Of a DNA stretch of 64,000 bases, positions 11,561-23,870 are shown piece after piece (the first letter of the stretch is position 1; each line of letters opens with the position of its first letter). This stretch comes from Zanthoxylum bungeanum (Eukaryota; Streptophyta; Magnoliopsida; Sapindales; Rutaceae). The stretch spans positions 156,964 through 220,963 of the forward strand of contig SKCR01015050.1 of the NCBI GenBank assembly GCA_019454045.1. The letters run 5' to 3'. The position numbers and the translations under genes are program-made. The notes below the pieces were generated by a model, which ran no database searches, had not been told where the DNA came from, and worked only from the letters and a program-made list of their open reading frames with translations.

Positions 11561-13320
11561 AATTCTTAGCGCGTCGTCATGCGAAAAACTCACCCCATGC
11601 GCATCCTCATCGGTGAACATTACAGGGATCGACCGATCACTTTGCATGCTCCGGGACTGCCCCACCGACATTACCTCCGACCCTTGGATCCTACAGTAAT
11701 TCTTTCTCGACCGATTTGAGTCTCCGGCCAGTGTCCTGCCTCTGGCGATGGTATATGTTTGTCTATGCCCTTGCCGCTGCCGGGCCGCCATGGCCCCCTG
11801 GTCAATGTACTCATTTAGATAGTCGTTCTGTGAAAGATTTTCCATATGCTCTCGCAGATCCCTACAACCTTCTGCCGAATGCCCCCTCATATTATGGTGT
11901 ACATAATAATATTTCTCATTCTTCTTCTCTATCAGATAATTTCTCAGATAAGACTCCATTAAGAGGCCCCTACCTTGAATTTCTTTCACAAATTGAGCCA
12001 TCAGTTTGTTCAAGGGTGTGTACCCTATTCCTCCGGCCACATGGTTTACTTGCACCTGAGCTCTCCTCTCTTGTGGCATATTATTGGGAGGCACCAGCCT
12101 GAACTCCCTCTGTATAGGAGGAGGATTCCTCAATTCTCTATCCGACCTCTGCGGCATCTCCGGCTTCTGCACTCTTTCCTTCTGTACTCATCCTTTCCGA
12201 GCGGCCTTCTCCTCTTCCTCCATCAAAACGAACTTCCTCGCCAACTCCAGAGTTGTGGAGTAGTCTGGCATGTCCTGGACCCTCAAGTGAGTCCATAATC
12301 TTCCAATCTTTAGGGCCCGTTTAAGACTTTCCACAGCCTCCGTTGACTCATAGGCCCCGACCTCGAGCACCAAATTGTGGTACCTTTCAATAAAATTCTT
12401 CAGGGGCTCATCATCCCTCTACTTCATCAATCTCAACTCTCCTATTATCTTTTTTTGGAACACACGCTCATTTGAAATGCCGAATGAACGATTTCCTGAG
12501 CTGTGAGAACCTAATGATGCTCCCTGGAGTCAAACTTCTGAACCACAGAATTGCAGGTCCACCCAGGGTCACCGGGAACACCTTGCAGATGGCTTCTCCC
12601 ACCATTCACTGTAATTCCATTAGCAGGACAAAACTCTCAATGTGAGACTTAGGATCAGTGTGACCTCTGTATACATTTACAGACGGCATTGTGAACCGCC
12701 TAGGAAATTTTACCTACAAGGTTTCTTCTATAAAGGGAAAGGTCATCTCTCCGTCTTGACCATCCCCTTTATCCACCTTTAGATTTTCCTCCCACTTCTT
12801 CATTTCTTTTCTAAACCAGGCTTTCATATGGTTATCAGTATCATCATATTGCCTCCCCCGAACATCTTCAAGTCTGTTGCCCCTATCACGACGTGCATCA
12901 TGGCTAGACACCTCTCGCTCTCCTCTCCCACATCTCATACATTCTCCCTTCTTAGAGCGTCGGCTATTACTTGATGACTCCAACATTTGTCTATCTTCTT
13001 CTTCCCCCCACATTCTTTCCTTTTGGCGGGGCTCTTGCTATCACCACTGACCTCACCCTATGTGGCTCATTCCTTCCGAATTCATTGTCACCGCTCAAAT
13101 CTACCACCCTTTTTCCATCCGCTATCTCATTTCTCCTCCGACTTGGACCAGCCTCCAACCTCTCATTATTCGCTTTTTCCAGCCTTTCCAGCTTCTCTAA
13201 CATGGCATTCATGAGTGTCTGGTTCTCCTCCCTATCATTTCTCATGCTCTCCTCCATTTTTCCCATCCACTATGTTGTTGAACTCTCCGACGACCTACGG
13301 TTCCCATCTTCCGCCATCAT
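11561..13320 (-). pseudogene. T1 gag
   Basis: Gag polyprotein of Tat type. The likely start ATG is at 13320; the frame has a stop after about 16 codons. A charged, coiled-coil-like N-terminus (EESMRNDREENQTLMNAMLEKLERLEKA at 13266-12991) is followed by a capsid region with FTMPSVNVYRGHTDPKSHIE and a WFRSLTPGSI block at about 12690-12500, then a basic linker. A CCHC-like H-x-x-MRGHSAEGCRDLREH stretch lies near 11890. Several stops and a frame change near 12700 break it. Confidence 0.85.
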
Positions 13321-13348
13321 CTTACCACGCTAGTTGCTTTTTGCTCGT

Positions 13349-13366
13349 TCCCCACAGAAGGCGCCA
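13349..13366 (-). promoter_or_regulatory. Probable primer binding site of T1
   Basis: Two bases inside the 5' LTR end the minus strand reads TGGCGCCTTCTGTGGGGA. TGGCGCC primer sites are common in Ty3/gypsy elements; the exact tRNA is not assigned. Confidence 0.75.
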
Positions 13367-13368
13367 AC

Positions 13369-14223
13369 TGTTGACGGATGATTTTTATCCCAGGGTTAGT
13401 TTTGAGATAACACACCCGTGACAACCTTCCCTCAACCTTGAATTTGTTTGGTTATGGGATGACCAAAAGAAAATTTGACGAAAAATAAGAAACACACGAG
13501 AAATCGAAAAGAAAAGGTTTAACGTGGTTCAGTGGAGCTTGTCCAGCCTACGTCCACGGTAACAAAGCGGGGTTGGGGGTTCTTTTATTACTAAATCGAG
13601 CTCGACCGACTTGTTTTACTGAAGGTCTAATGAAACCGAGCAGGTTGTGCTATTTCTTACAAGTAGTTCTCCTATGGAAAATTTTGTAACCCTTACAAAT
13701 GTGATCAACCTTCCATTATATACTACTATATATACGGCACTGTTCCCATATCTTTGTGACACCGATCTTGCAGGTCTGCGGATTTCCGGCAATTTGACAG
13801 GTTCCCTTCCCTAAACTGACATCGCCGAAAGTGAGACCTACCCTCTAAATTCCTGTCACATCACACAGCAAAAGTACATTGTCAGACCTTTTTCATTAAT
13901 GATGACAGCCTGTTGAATTTCGAATGTGAGAGTTTTGGAGGGAAAAATCTAGTTGTTCTGATCCCACGTCGGTCTTCAAGTGGTCAGTCAGATAACAGAT
14001 AGAATTGCCTCTGCCACTTGATCCACAATATTCGAGCTATCTATTCCGATCTCGGGAGAGAGTGGAGATGAACTGAGCTACCGAGCTATTATGGTCGGTT
14101 TTGGTTCATTCGTTGCCGGTGTCGAAGAATTGAATCATGCTATGCCCTCTGGATGAGTGAAACTTCCCTTTCTGCCCTTACCGAACTGTTCGGAAACCTT
14201 AGCCGCAGAAATCCCCATCAACA
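13369..14223 (-). repeat. 5' LTR of T1
   Basis: 855 bp bounded by the inverted ends TGTTGA (13369) and TCAACA (14218-14223). A tatatatag TATA-like word on the minus strand lies at 13727-13735, about 490 bp from the LTR start. The five bases after it (atgtg, 14224-14228) would be the target duplication, but the mate is outside the window. Confidence 0.85.
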
Positions 14224-15059
14224 ATGTGAAAACTATTGACCTTTAAAAAAAGAGAGAAAAAGAAAGAAAATCAATGAATGTGTTTTCTTTAAAAAAAAAA
14301 AAAAAGGAAAAATCACGTAATATTGTGGCAAAAGAAACAATTATGCATAATATGACATGTCAATTTGTATATCCTTGATTCAACATAGGAAATTTATTTG
14401 ATAAGGTTAATTCGACCTACTCATATATGTTAATTGATGCAAAGGTTGTTGATATGAAGAATTGGAAGTTCAAGGGTCAGTTTGAATTGATTCACACACA
14501 TACAAACTGAAATTTTTTCTAATCTTTAGTCATTGTGAGTGATTAAAAGTTACATCTCTCTTGTTTTTTGCTTGATGTCATAAAACCTTTGATACGTTCA
14601 TGTTTCAAACGAATCTGTTTATGTTTTCATTGCAAACAGTCTTCTATTAATTTTTTTCAAAAAAACAAGTTCATTTTTTTTTAATTTAATGCCTGCATAA
14701 GTTGTATATGTTTCAAAAGAACATTAAAATATATTTTTCTAGTCTTTGTCATTTGAATAAATGAACATTATTTGATATTATCATCCATTTCATTATGACA
14801 TTAGCACCTTTTGTCAAAAAGGGGAGTAGAATATTTGAAACTTTATGGTCATTGTTAGGGGGAGTAACCATTTAGGGGAGAATAATTCTACTGTTATGTT
14901 TTGTGTCCCTTATTATCTTTTGGAGAACTAACTTACTAATGTTTATTTTTGGTTAGTGTTTGATTATTGATCTTATTTCAAGTTTGCATGCTAAAAGCCA
15001 ATTCTCATGTGACAAGTTTTCCCTTGGAAGTTTTTCCACAAAGATGCTAAAGTAGGAGA
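14224..15059 (+). mobile_element. 3' noncoding end of a SIRE-like Copia element
   Basis: AT-rich sequence with no readable protein. It contains TTTGTCAAAAAGGGGAG near 14813 and further aggggga/aggggag runs (14860-14880), a feature of the region before the 3' LTR in SIRE-type elements, and ends in a purine run (aagtaggagat) before a TGTTAGAG LTR start at 15060. Poly-A and purine-rich runs lie at 14246-14312. Assignment rests on these noncoding signatures only. Confidence 0.45.
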
Positions 15060-15130
15060 TTGTTAGAGTATTTATTCCTTAATTAAGTTATTGTCATTCC
15101 TTGTGAAAGCTGTCTTTTGACTTCTAAGCA

Positions 15131-15154
15131 AGTATATATATATATATATATATT
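15131..15154. repeat. (TA)n microsatellite
   Basis: About 12 uninterrupted TA units inside the SIRE-like LTR. Confidence 0.9.
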
Positions 15155-15235
15155 AGTTTTTTAGATTTATGAATATCTTCCTAATTTGGAAAGAATATAT
15201 TTGTAATAAATTTAGATAATCTTTAGCCTAAATAT

Positions 15236-15770
15236 TAGGGGTGACAAAACGAATCAACAAATCGAATTTGTATCGAATCCTAAACGAATCGAATCAAAAT
15301 GTGATGGATTCATATTCGATTTGTTTATTAAACGAATCTTAATATCAGGATACGTATTCAATTCGTTTCGAATATTTATTTATTCGTTTAGTCAATGATA
15401 TTATTTAAATATCATTATATCTTGATTTATATTATATCTTCATAAATATATACATATGAAATATGTAATTAATATATTTACTAAAAATATATCACCAAAT
15501 ATCGAAAATATTACATTTTCTATGATAATTAGCTATAATTTCTCAAATCTTAATTGAAAATTAACAAGAACTAGTAAATAAAAATAATAAAACGAATCCT
15601 AAACGAATAAACGAATCAATGAGTTTAAATTCGTATTCGATTCGTTTAATAAACGAATCGAATCGAATTGACCCATTTATTAAACGAATCCATTTTTTGA
15701 AACCCGTATTCGCTTTAAAGCGAATTGAATTGAACGAATAAACGAATCCTGACCCAAATTGCCACCCGTA
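15236..15770. mobile_element. hAT-type MITE with 8-bp target duplication
   Basis: 535 bp with terminal inverted repeats: left TAGGGGTGACAAAACG, right end (reverse complement) TACGGGTGGCAATTTG. It is flanked on both sides by ctaaatat (15228-15235 and 15771-15778); 8-bp duplications and the TAGGGGTG terminus are typical of plant hAT elements. Both subterminal regions are packed with direct and inverted aaacgaatc/gattcg words; the centre is AT-rich. No coding capacity, so it must have been moved by a transposase in trans. Confidence 0.92.
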
Positions 15771-16260
15771 CTAAATATTATCATTTATTAAGGATTATGT
15801 AAATATTTTAGGACGAGTATTATGGGAATAGATTAACTTTATTGGAGGAGAAGGTTTATGAATTTTCTTAACCCTATGAAAAGGGATGAGATTTGCAAGA
15901 AACCTATGAATAGATAATGTGTTTCACACTTTGAAGCATTACTATTATTCTGAAGATGATTATATTCACGCAAATGAAGAGATCTGACGTGAGAGTAGTG
16001 TCATGCGCAAAAAGCTGAAAACCAGTAGGATTGGCCTCATATTGCATGGAGATTTGGGGATTGTATATTATCTTCTATGAAGTACTAAATCTTTTTCATT
16101 CGATCCATACTCATTCAGAGAAGTAGAATTTGCGTAGGTCACACATGCGCAAATCAAGCCAGGGATGCCGCGTATGTTTAAGTGCTAAGAGCCATTGTGT
16201 CGTTGTTGATCTTATTTGTGGATTAATATCTTCTTCATATAATTTTTGAATAATTGATCG

Positions 16261-17557
16261 TGATTTTATACCGCACGCAAGTGCACGTATCGCTCAATAA
16301 TAATAGTCGGATATCGTACCCATAAGGACTTATTATTTCTCTTATCAATATCAAGAATAACCTACTTAACTTAACTAAATTATTGGTTACGAAAGAGATT
16401 GATTAATCTCAAAATTTAATTGAAAGATTAAATAGAGAGCAAACATTAATTTTGGCGATAAACTTTATGAGCGAGAAGAAGCTAGGATTGTAACTTCACC
16501 TAAGCACGCAAACAATGAGCTCATGCACATTTCATTTAATTTGGTGGTTGTTATAAATTATTAACCTACAACACTAAACTATGTCAAGTAGATATATTCG
16601 GATTTAAATCAATTAACTATATATCTATATCAATTAATTTAAACCAAATTCATTAAAAATAAGTTCTAATATTGGCTACGCATGCCCTGCATGTATATGT
16701 TTATCTTGAAGAGAAATCTATTCAAAAGAACTAAATCACGTGCTATTATTCTCACTGCTAACTCAAATTCCCTTCGTCGAGTTCTTAAGGATTTACCAAG
16801 ACCACTCTATTTGTTGGCCAAACAAATAAAATATGTATCAAAGCACAAAAAATAATAAATAATAACATGGAAAACCCAAAAGAATAAAAATATGTAACTT
16901 AATTAAATAACATGTTTAAGATCCATTACAACCATAAAGTAATGATTTTGCTACTCATGATCATCAATAAAAATGAGCCAATCATTGATACAAAACAAGG
17001 ACCCATAAAATATAAACTAGAGAGAAAAACGAAAGAAAGAACTCTTGTTTACAGTCTTCACCTTCAAACTCTAACACCAGTTAACGCACTCGTCTTTACC
17101 ATGCTTTAGGTGTTCTAGTATGCTCTGGGACTCTAAAATTATATTATGATGATTCCTTTTAGGTTTTGGGATGATTTTGTACTCATATAGGACGTCTGGG
17201 TGTTTTTCCTAATCAGAAATCGAGTTCGGTTGCACGCTTGTTGATCATCGGCACGTTGCGATGGGGCCAGGATGGGCTTCGCGATGCCCCCAGTTGTGTC
17301 GCTCTCTGCCTGAATTTTCTCAAGCCGCACGTCAGGATGAGTTTCCAGCATCGGGACCCGCGGGGTGCATCTAAAATTTAGCCAAATTCTTCTCTGTATT
17401 TTCCAATTCATCACCCGTTAAGTCCGGGTAAATCGTAATATGATTTTTACTAGCGAAATACACCCAAAACACCTCAAAGCACTCATACAACTCAAAATAC
17501 AGATAAAACATTAAGATAAAGGGGTGGGAAATATATGTATATTAACCGCTCATGACA
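16261..17557 (-). repeat. 3' LTR of element N1 (unassigned family)
   Basis: Plus-strand ends are TGATTTTATACCGC and CATGACA, so the minus-strand LTR runs TGTCATGAG...AAAATCA (1297 bp). A G-rich tract, reverse complement of ccccaaactt, sits just outside at 17558 as the polypurine tract and fixes minus orientation. A related but longer LTR is at 59282-61281: both share acgcaagtgcacgtatcg-like and cacgaggac-like words near the left end and ctaacattttgctagtc next to the tract. The ORFs inside (16912-17109, 17139-17414) are not supported as genes. Confidence 0.75.
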
Positions 17558-18622
17558 CCCCCAAACTTAACATTTTGCTAGTCCTCGAGCAAAACAAAAG
17601 GAAATAAAACAAAAATAAATAATCTAAAAACAAATTATCCTAAGTCACTTTCGTAAGGATCACCATTATATTTAATGTATGCAACAAGCATTTAAATCAC
17701 TAGGCGGCCCTAGTGGACGAGTTATAGTCTCGTGAGGCTTATAACGATAACACCCACAAATGCCATTCAACATGCATATACAATCAAGCACAAATGTGAA
17801 AAATAAAGAAATAAATAAAATAGTTATGGTAGTTATACATAATATATCCTCAGAGAATGCCTACCAATGAAATCAAAGAACCTTCAAGGTACGTAATGCA
17901 ACTCAAATCCATGTTCTTGAATAACTTATCTAAGTTAGACTCAGTGTGTATGTGAAAAGGTATAATCACAGCTTGATTCATAAGTAAGTTAACTTAGTGA
18001 TTTTATCCCAAAATTTGGCATCTAATGGGTCTAACCAACCTAGATATGTCAAAAATACTATGTATTTTCCGATTAAGCTCGATATGGTACGAATTTTCTT
18101 TTTTCTTTATCTTTTGACCCACCTCCCCATTAAGGTAGCATTTCTTCACATGGTGGTCCTAACATTCGCCTATGGATAGCTTCACGCTTATCAGTTATAG
18201 GTGGTTTATATATATTTTTTCAAAAGATTTTTCTCTACTGCTTTAGCCATACCATATATCATAAATAATTACAAACAGAGACATATATTTAAGCAAATGG
18301 TCATTCACCTTCAAATAATTTCCTCAACTAGTCAATTTGTCAACTACCTAGGTTCTTACTTCTGAAAATATACTTTTAAGTGCTTATGAGTCTAACTTAG
18401 ATCACCTACTCCAGACATCAAGATTTCATCCTAAAGCAAAAAAAACTCATAATTAGACTTATGCTTTCCAACGTAGGACTAAACTTTTTTTCTTTGATTT
18501 TTATTAATAAGAATATGTAAAATAGTAGGACTAACACTAACATGCACACAACCTCAAACTTAAAACTTACATTGTCCTCAATGTAAGATAAGCATAAAGA
18601 AATAAAAAGTGAGGAACAACAT
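17558..18622 (-). mobile_element. N1 3' internal noncoding region, truncated
   Basis: Sequence directly internal to the N1 LTR. It shares with 61282-62600 the words gctagtc-tcgagcaaaac, gccactttcgta-like, ccctagtggacgagttgtagtctcgtgagg (17707-17737 here) and a cattgtcctcaatg block near 18570. No protein is readable. It is cut at 18623 by the B1 LTR, so the pol part that would identify the family is missing. Confidence 0.7.
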
Positions 18623-19631
18623 TGTTGGGCGGATGTGGAACCCATATGGTTGGATCAATGTCTTAACACAGCGGAAGTGGCTCTAACCTGTGGATATATA
18701 GCATGGGTGTATTTTAAAAATATTTTATACAAAACTAGATTCTGTTTCAAGTTCGTAGGATAAAACGAGGACCAAAACAGAGTCCGAAAACTCCGGAACG
18801 GAGAAAATGAAGTTTTAGTGTTCATCAGCTCTACGCGTCGCGAAGCGGAAGCTTGGGCGTGGAGACGCTCCAAAGTGTGAGAGCAACTGCGAGAGATGAA
18901 CGTCTCAGCGTCACGAAGTGGAAGGGTGGATGTCACGATGCTACTAAGTTTGATGCTCGGCTACCCAAGTTTACTTCATATTGGAACTATTTAAGTTCAG
19001 ACACGTTCTTCATATAAGCCTAGCTAATATGTACGAAATTCGACCATCTCTGAATTCGTAAAGAACACGAACGACCTTTCTGAACTATACAAATCGAGGT
19101 CATCATATATGTTTATCAATACCTCAGTAGTAGGCTATCTGAGTTGTGCTTAGGAAACATATAATACACCGTCAAATTTCTGAGGCGCACATCTCATGTC
19201 GACATGCCCACGATTATTTACAACTAATCAAAAACCATTTATGATAAATGCGATCCACCCTAGGTGATCTACTTAGGCCAAAGTTTTAAGAATCATTACT
19301 TACTTACATAGATACCTAAACCCCTTATGGTACACATACGGGCTGACGGATCCTATCTTGATTCACTCTTGATTAACAAGTGCATCGATCCACACCCAAC
19401 AAACATCTAAAGGTCAGACCATGAAAGGTTTTTGACATACATGGCATCAGAGTGTAGAGGATCTCACACAAAATCAATTATATCATATAGTAAAAGGATA
19501 ACATATGCTACTCGACTCGAGGAGATTCCTTTTGACGGTGGTGTATACTTCCAACTATTAGGAATTACCTGTGATTCATTCAGTATTGGGACCAACTAAT
19601 ACCCACACATCTATATGAGCTTCCAAAGCTC
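18623..19631 (-). repeat. LTR relic B1, first part
   Basis: Starts TGTTGGGCGG, related to the B2 LTR (shared agcggaa-tgg-tctaacct, caaatcgaggtcat and ctacccatag-type words), and breaks at 19631 where B2 is inserted. It resumes at 39628. It has gcgtcgcg words near 18835 and lacks part of the central region found in B2. In minus orientation this is the 3' LTR of an otherwise missing element. Confidence 0.85.
19627..19631. other. Target-site duplication of B2 (left copy)
   Basis: agctc before the TGTTGG end at 19632; repeated at 39623-39627 immediately after the CCATCA end of the far B2 LTR, 20 kb away. Confidence 0.93.
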
Positions 19632-21375
19632 TGTTGGTGCAGTTGTGGGACCCATAGGGTCGGATCGGTGCCCCTGGCAGCGGAAATGGGTCTAACCTAT
19701 GGAAAAAAAGTATGAGTGTAATTTTAAATTATTTAATGAAATACTATATTTCATTAAGAGTGTATAGCAAAAAACCGAGACTGAATTGGAGTTCGAAAGC
19801 TCCAGAACGAAGCAAAACAAAATTATCGTGAGCAGCGCGTAAGCGCGCGCACTGTGCGTGCACTGTAGCGCCATACATCAAATTTTTATTTTTTTTGTTT
19901 TCATTGTTTTGCTTCCTTCAGCTCACTTTCCAGTGAGCTGAATGAATTAGGGTATTTTACCCTAATTACTTCCGGCTCTCCCTAAACATTTCAAAAATAC
20001 CCAAAATTAATTTTTAACATCAAAACTAACATCAACATATGTTATAGAATAAAATCAAGTTTTTCAAAATGTCAAATATTTTTACAAAAACATAAATTTA
20101 TTCTAAATACGTATTTGTGTAAATTTTGAATCCAATACGCAAACCATTTTAGAATCCCAATTAGAAATGTCTCATGAAAAATTCTAGTTCACCTAAAGGT
20201 GGTCAAGTGAATTTAGAATGTTAGCCATAACTCTAAGCTTTAATCTAGAGTTCCAAACTCTTATTAATTGTTACATGTCAAACATGAACACTTTTGACCT
20301 AAATTATAAGCATGTTGTGTTTATACTTCTAAAGTATCCTAACACAATTGATTAGCTTTATTTCAACATTAAGCTATGTGATCATGCATCTAATACACAA
20401 ATGAACATAGCTTTGGAGAAGATCAAACATTACCTAGTAAGCTTGATGCAAGATCCAATCTAATTCTCCTCTCTTGAAATTGTTGGAGAACCTCCAAGGT
20501 ATGCAAGCTTAACTTCAAGATCCAATCTTGTTTCCAATGCTCCCAAGCTTCACTTCAAGATCCAATCTTGATTTCTCCTAAATGAAATATTGTAGAGACC
20601 TCACAAGCTTCTTTAAACACTTCTCTAACTTAGGCTAATCTCTCAAGAAATTGCTTATGCTTGTACTTGTACTTGTAATTAAAACCTTCATAAAGCTTGC
20701 TATTTATAGCAAAACTTAGGTAATTTTTAATTAATAAAAGTTGTAATCAACTTTTAAGTGGAGTTAATCTAATTTTTCCAAATATGTATAATTAGGTGTG
20801 ACTAATCTCCATTATCTCCCACTTTAATTTAATCCACCTAACGAACATTTAGAGGCCAGACCATGAAAGGTTTCTGACATACATGGCATAAAAGTGTGGA
20901 TGATCTCACACAAAATCAATGTTATCCTATAGTCAAAGGATTACATATGCTACTCAACTCAGGGAGATTCTTATTGACGATGGTGTGTACATCCAACTAT
21001 TAGGGATTGCCTGTGAGTCATTCAATATTCGCTTCAACGAATACCCACATCTCTATACGAGTTTCCAAAACTCATGGTACATCGGGTTAAACCATTGGAA
21101 CTCTAATTCCAATATACGACATGTGCTAGTCTTTTAGGTTATAGGAATTCGACCGTATTCCAAAACCAGGGACTATGAATATTTACTTTAAGAATAGTTA
21201 CATCTAGTGTCAAAACTATTCTAAGGTCGATGTCATTATTAGCATATATATACATCAATCTAATACGCATAATGACAGTACCATTAATAAGGTATGAAAT
21301 GAAAAATATAGTTATTTTATGAATTAATAATAAAATGTACAATTCGGATTGGCACTCGAAGCACCAACTCCATCA
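19632..21375 (-). repeat. 3' LTR of B2
   Basis: 1744 bp; minus-strand ends TGATGGAG...CACCAACA. It contains a GC-rich gcgcgtaagcgcgcgcac patch near 19836, a repeated caagatccaatcttg palindromic word (20454-20580) and a TATA box on the minus strand at 20700-20709. Short ORFs within are not genes. Confidence 0.93.
20700..20709 (-). promoter_or_regulatory. Probable LTR promoter TATA box (B2)
   Basis: Minus strand reads CTATAAATAG, about 670 bp inside the LTR start. The same word is kept in the partner LTR at 26357-26366, at the same offset. Confidence 0.65.
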
Positions 21376-21520
21376 AACTCCCACTTATTTAGTGCCAATA
21401 TGGATGGTACCGCAGTCCCATCTCCTCCACATATTTATCGAATAACTTAGGAGGTAAGGCATTGGTAAGCGAGTCTGCTATGTTGTTATCTCCTTGAACC
21501 TTCAAGACCACTATGTCTTT

Positions 21521-22712
21521 TCATTCAATAATCTCTCTAATTACTTGGTATTTCCTTTCCACGAGTTTAGACTTGGAATGCGCCCTTAGCTCCTTAGCCT
21601 GCGCGATGGCTCCATTATTATCACAGTACAATGGGATCGAATCCGTAATACTAGGCACAACACTAAGTACTGTGATAAAATTTCTAATCCAAATAGCTTC
21701 TTTAGCAGCTTCTAAAGTCGATATAAATTCTGCCTCAGTGGTGGAATCAGCTGTATAACCCTTAACTTGTAAGCTCATTTTCTCCATATATCAGAAACTT
21801 ATCCCTAATACCTTTAAGATATTTTAGGATATGTTTCACGACTGTCCAATGATCATTACCTGGATCAGATTGATATCGACTACATAACATAGCATACATT
21901 ATGCTTCCAATACAAGAAACATATGGCAAGTTAGACATCCTACATCTCTTTCTCAGTCTGAGGTGCCATTTTCTTTGAAAGAAGTATGCAGTATCAGAAA
22001 AGTACATTTGCTGCCTTGCAGTTGGTAAAACTGTACCTTTCTAACATCTTATCTATGTACATCGATTGTGACAAACATATAAGCTTCATAACTTTATCTC
22101 GGTAGAGCCTTATACCTAGTATATAGGAAGTTTCACCCATATCTTTCATGGAGAAGTTCTTGCAAAGGTAGACTTTCAACTTTGCATCATCCATATATCA
22201 TTTCTTATGATAAGGATGTCATCTACATACAAGACCAGGAGAACTATCATGCTCCCACTAACTTTCTTATAAACATATGGTTCTTCCTCATTTTTAATGA
22301 ATCAAAATAATCTAATTTTCTTATCAAAACGACGATTCCAGCTTCGGGATGCCTGTTTAAGTCCATAAATATACTTTTGGAGTTTACAAACCAAGTTTTA
22401 AGTCTCACTGGATACGAAACCCTCTGGTTGTTCCATATAAATATCCTATTCAAAGAGTCCATTTAGGAAAGTGGTTTTCACATCCATCTTCCATATCTAA
22501 TAGTCGTGATATGCAGCAATGGCTAAAAGAATCCTAATGGATTTTAGCATGGCTACTGGTGAAAAAGTTTCCTCATAGTCAATCTCAGGACGTTGAGTGT
22601 AACATTTCACTACCAGTCGAGCCTTAAAGGTTTCCACCTTTCCATCGGGCCCTCGCTTCCTTTTTGTAAACCCATTTACAACCAATAGTTTTAACTCATT
22701 CAGGAAGTTCAA
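21521..22712 (-). pseudogene. B2 reverse transcriptase and RNase H
   Basis: Minus-strand Copia polymerase in at least five frames. RT start: RKRGPDGKVETFKARLV (22690-22620) and DYEETFSPVAMLKSIRILLA; a palm region with YVDD is expected near 22230 where the frame is broken; then SMKDMGETSYILGIRLYRD (22150-22090), SCIGSIMYAMLCSRYQSDP and KHILKYLKG (21930-21810). RNase H shows STTEAEFISTLEAAKEAIW and PLYCDNNGAIAQAK (21750-21600). Stops and a deletion around the PDI segment rule out activity. A plus-strand ORF at 21513-21758 is its shadow. Confidence 0.92.
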
Positions 22713-23870
22713 CTAAGTCCCAGACTTTATTGGAATGCATTGAATCCATTTTGGATTTCATGGCTTCCTTCCATTTTCCCGAATCGATATCCAATATCGC
22801 TTCTTTATATATAGTCGGATCCGTTTCCTCCAAGTGGAGAACATCAAGGCTCACATTAGATGTTAAAAATAGTATCTTAGGAGGCCTTGATATTCTATTC
22901 GACTTACGTAGAACTCGTGTTGTAGATCATTCATCTAATTGGATCTTTGGTTCCATCTTAGGTTGCTTAATGTTGGGATCAAACTCATCAAGTTTAATCT
23001 CTCTACCATTCAAGCTTTCTCTCAAAAATTGCTTTTCAATAAAAGTTGCAAAGCGAACAACAAATACATTTCATTGCTTGGAATCGTAGAATTGATATCT
23101 CATAGAATTATCAGGGTATCCAACGAACCTACATTTATACCCTCTAGGTGCTAATTTATCCCGCTGTGTAATTCTAACGTATGCAGGACAACCCCAAATC
23201 TTTAAATGTCTAAGACTTGGATTTCTACCGAATCATATCTGATAGGGGGTCGTAGAAACTGCTTTCGATGGAACCCTATTAAGTATGTTGGCAGCAGTTT
23301 GTAAAGCGTAACTCCAAAGGTAATAAAGAAGATCTGTATAGCTCATCATCGTTCGCACCATATCCAATAAAGTACGATTTCTATGCTCAGACACTCCATT
23401 GTGTTGAGGTGTTCGTGGTGGGCTATATTGGGCAAGAATTCCATTATCCCTTAAATAATTTCTGAATTCTTCACTCATGTATTCACCACCTCGATCTGAT
23501 CTAAGGCACTTGATGAATTTACTGGTTTGTTTTTCTACCTCGTTTCCGAATATTTAGAACTTGTCAAATGTTTCCAACTTACGTTTCATCAGATAGACAT
23601 ATCCATATCTAGACTTGTCATCTGTGAAAGTCACAAAGTATGTGGAACCATCATGAGCAGCATGATTTAATGGACCATACACATCGCTGTGTATTAGCTC
23701 CAGTAAATCTCCAGTACGATGTCCAACACCTTGAAATGGGGCCCTTGTCATCTTTCCTTGGATATATGACTCATAAAATGGATATGGATATAAGGTAAAA
23801 TTTTCAATCAAACCATCCTTTACCAATTTGGAGTTTTTATTTGATATATTCTTCTTCCCCATATTTATTT
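22713..23870 (-). pseudogene. B2 integrase
   Basis: Copia integrase core. 23862-23554 has CNS-like pre-integrase remnants, the SYIQGKMTRAPF linker, then HSDVYGPL (first catalytic Asp) and YFVTFTDDKSRYGYVYLM. 23478-23233 carries GILAQYSPPRTPQHNGVSEHRNRTLLDMVR with the catalytic Glu, and ANILNRVPSKAVSTTPY. The C-terminal part to 22713 is open only in fragments; the plus-strand ORF 22730-23089 is an antisense shadow of this linker. Confidence 0.92.

Larger units (their letters stand above)
1..14223 (-). mobile_element. Ty3/gypsy Tat-type LTR retrotransposon T1, 5' part, interrupted
   Basis: Read on the minus strand the order is 5' LTR (14223-13369), gag, protease, reverse transcriptase and the start of RNase H, running off the window at base 1; the 3' LTR is therefore outside. 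The Copia element A (813-10750) lies inside the reverse transcriptase and the coding frame resumes on its other side. The RT resembles the Tat clade (KACPKDSFPLPKVDQLVDST, FGLKNTGATFQRL, YVDD). Several in-frame stops and frameshifts make it non-functional. The clade is assigned from memory of family motifs, not from a tree. Confidence 0.9.
15060..16260 (+). repeat. Partial LTR of the SIRE-like element, split by a MITE
   Basis: Begins TGTTAGAGTATTTATTCC after a purine tract and continues, either side of the MITE, to 16260, where an unrelated LTR (N1) starts. No CA end or partner LTR is visible, so its right end is probably truncated. A (TA)n microsatellite lies at 15131-15154. No ORF of note. 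Confidence 0.45.

Noticed and set aside
11716..12102. Plus-strand ORF of 128 residues and its overlaps (11353-12298)
   Set aside because: Antisense to T1 gag and protease, which are clearly recognisable on the minus strand.
22730..23089. Plus-strand ORF of 119 residues
   Set aside because: It is antisense to the B2 integrase-RT linker, whose minus-strand frames match Copia; no independent support.
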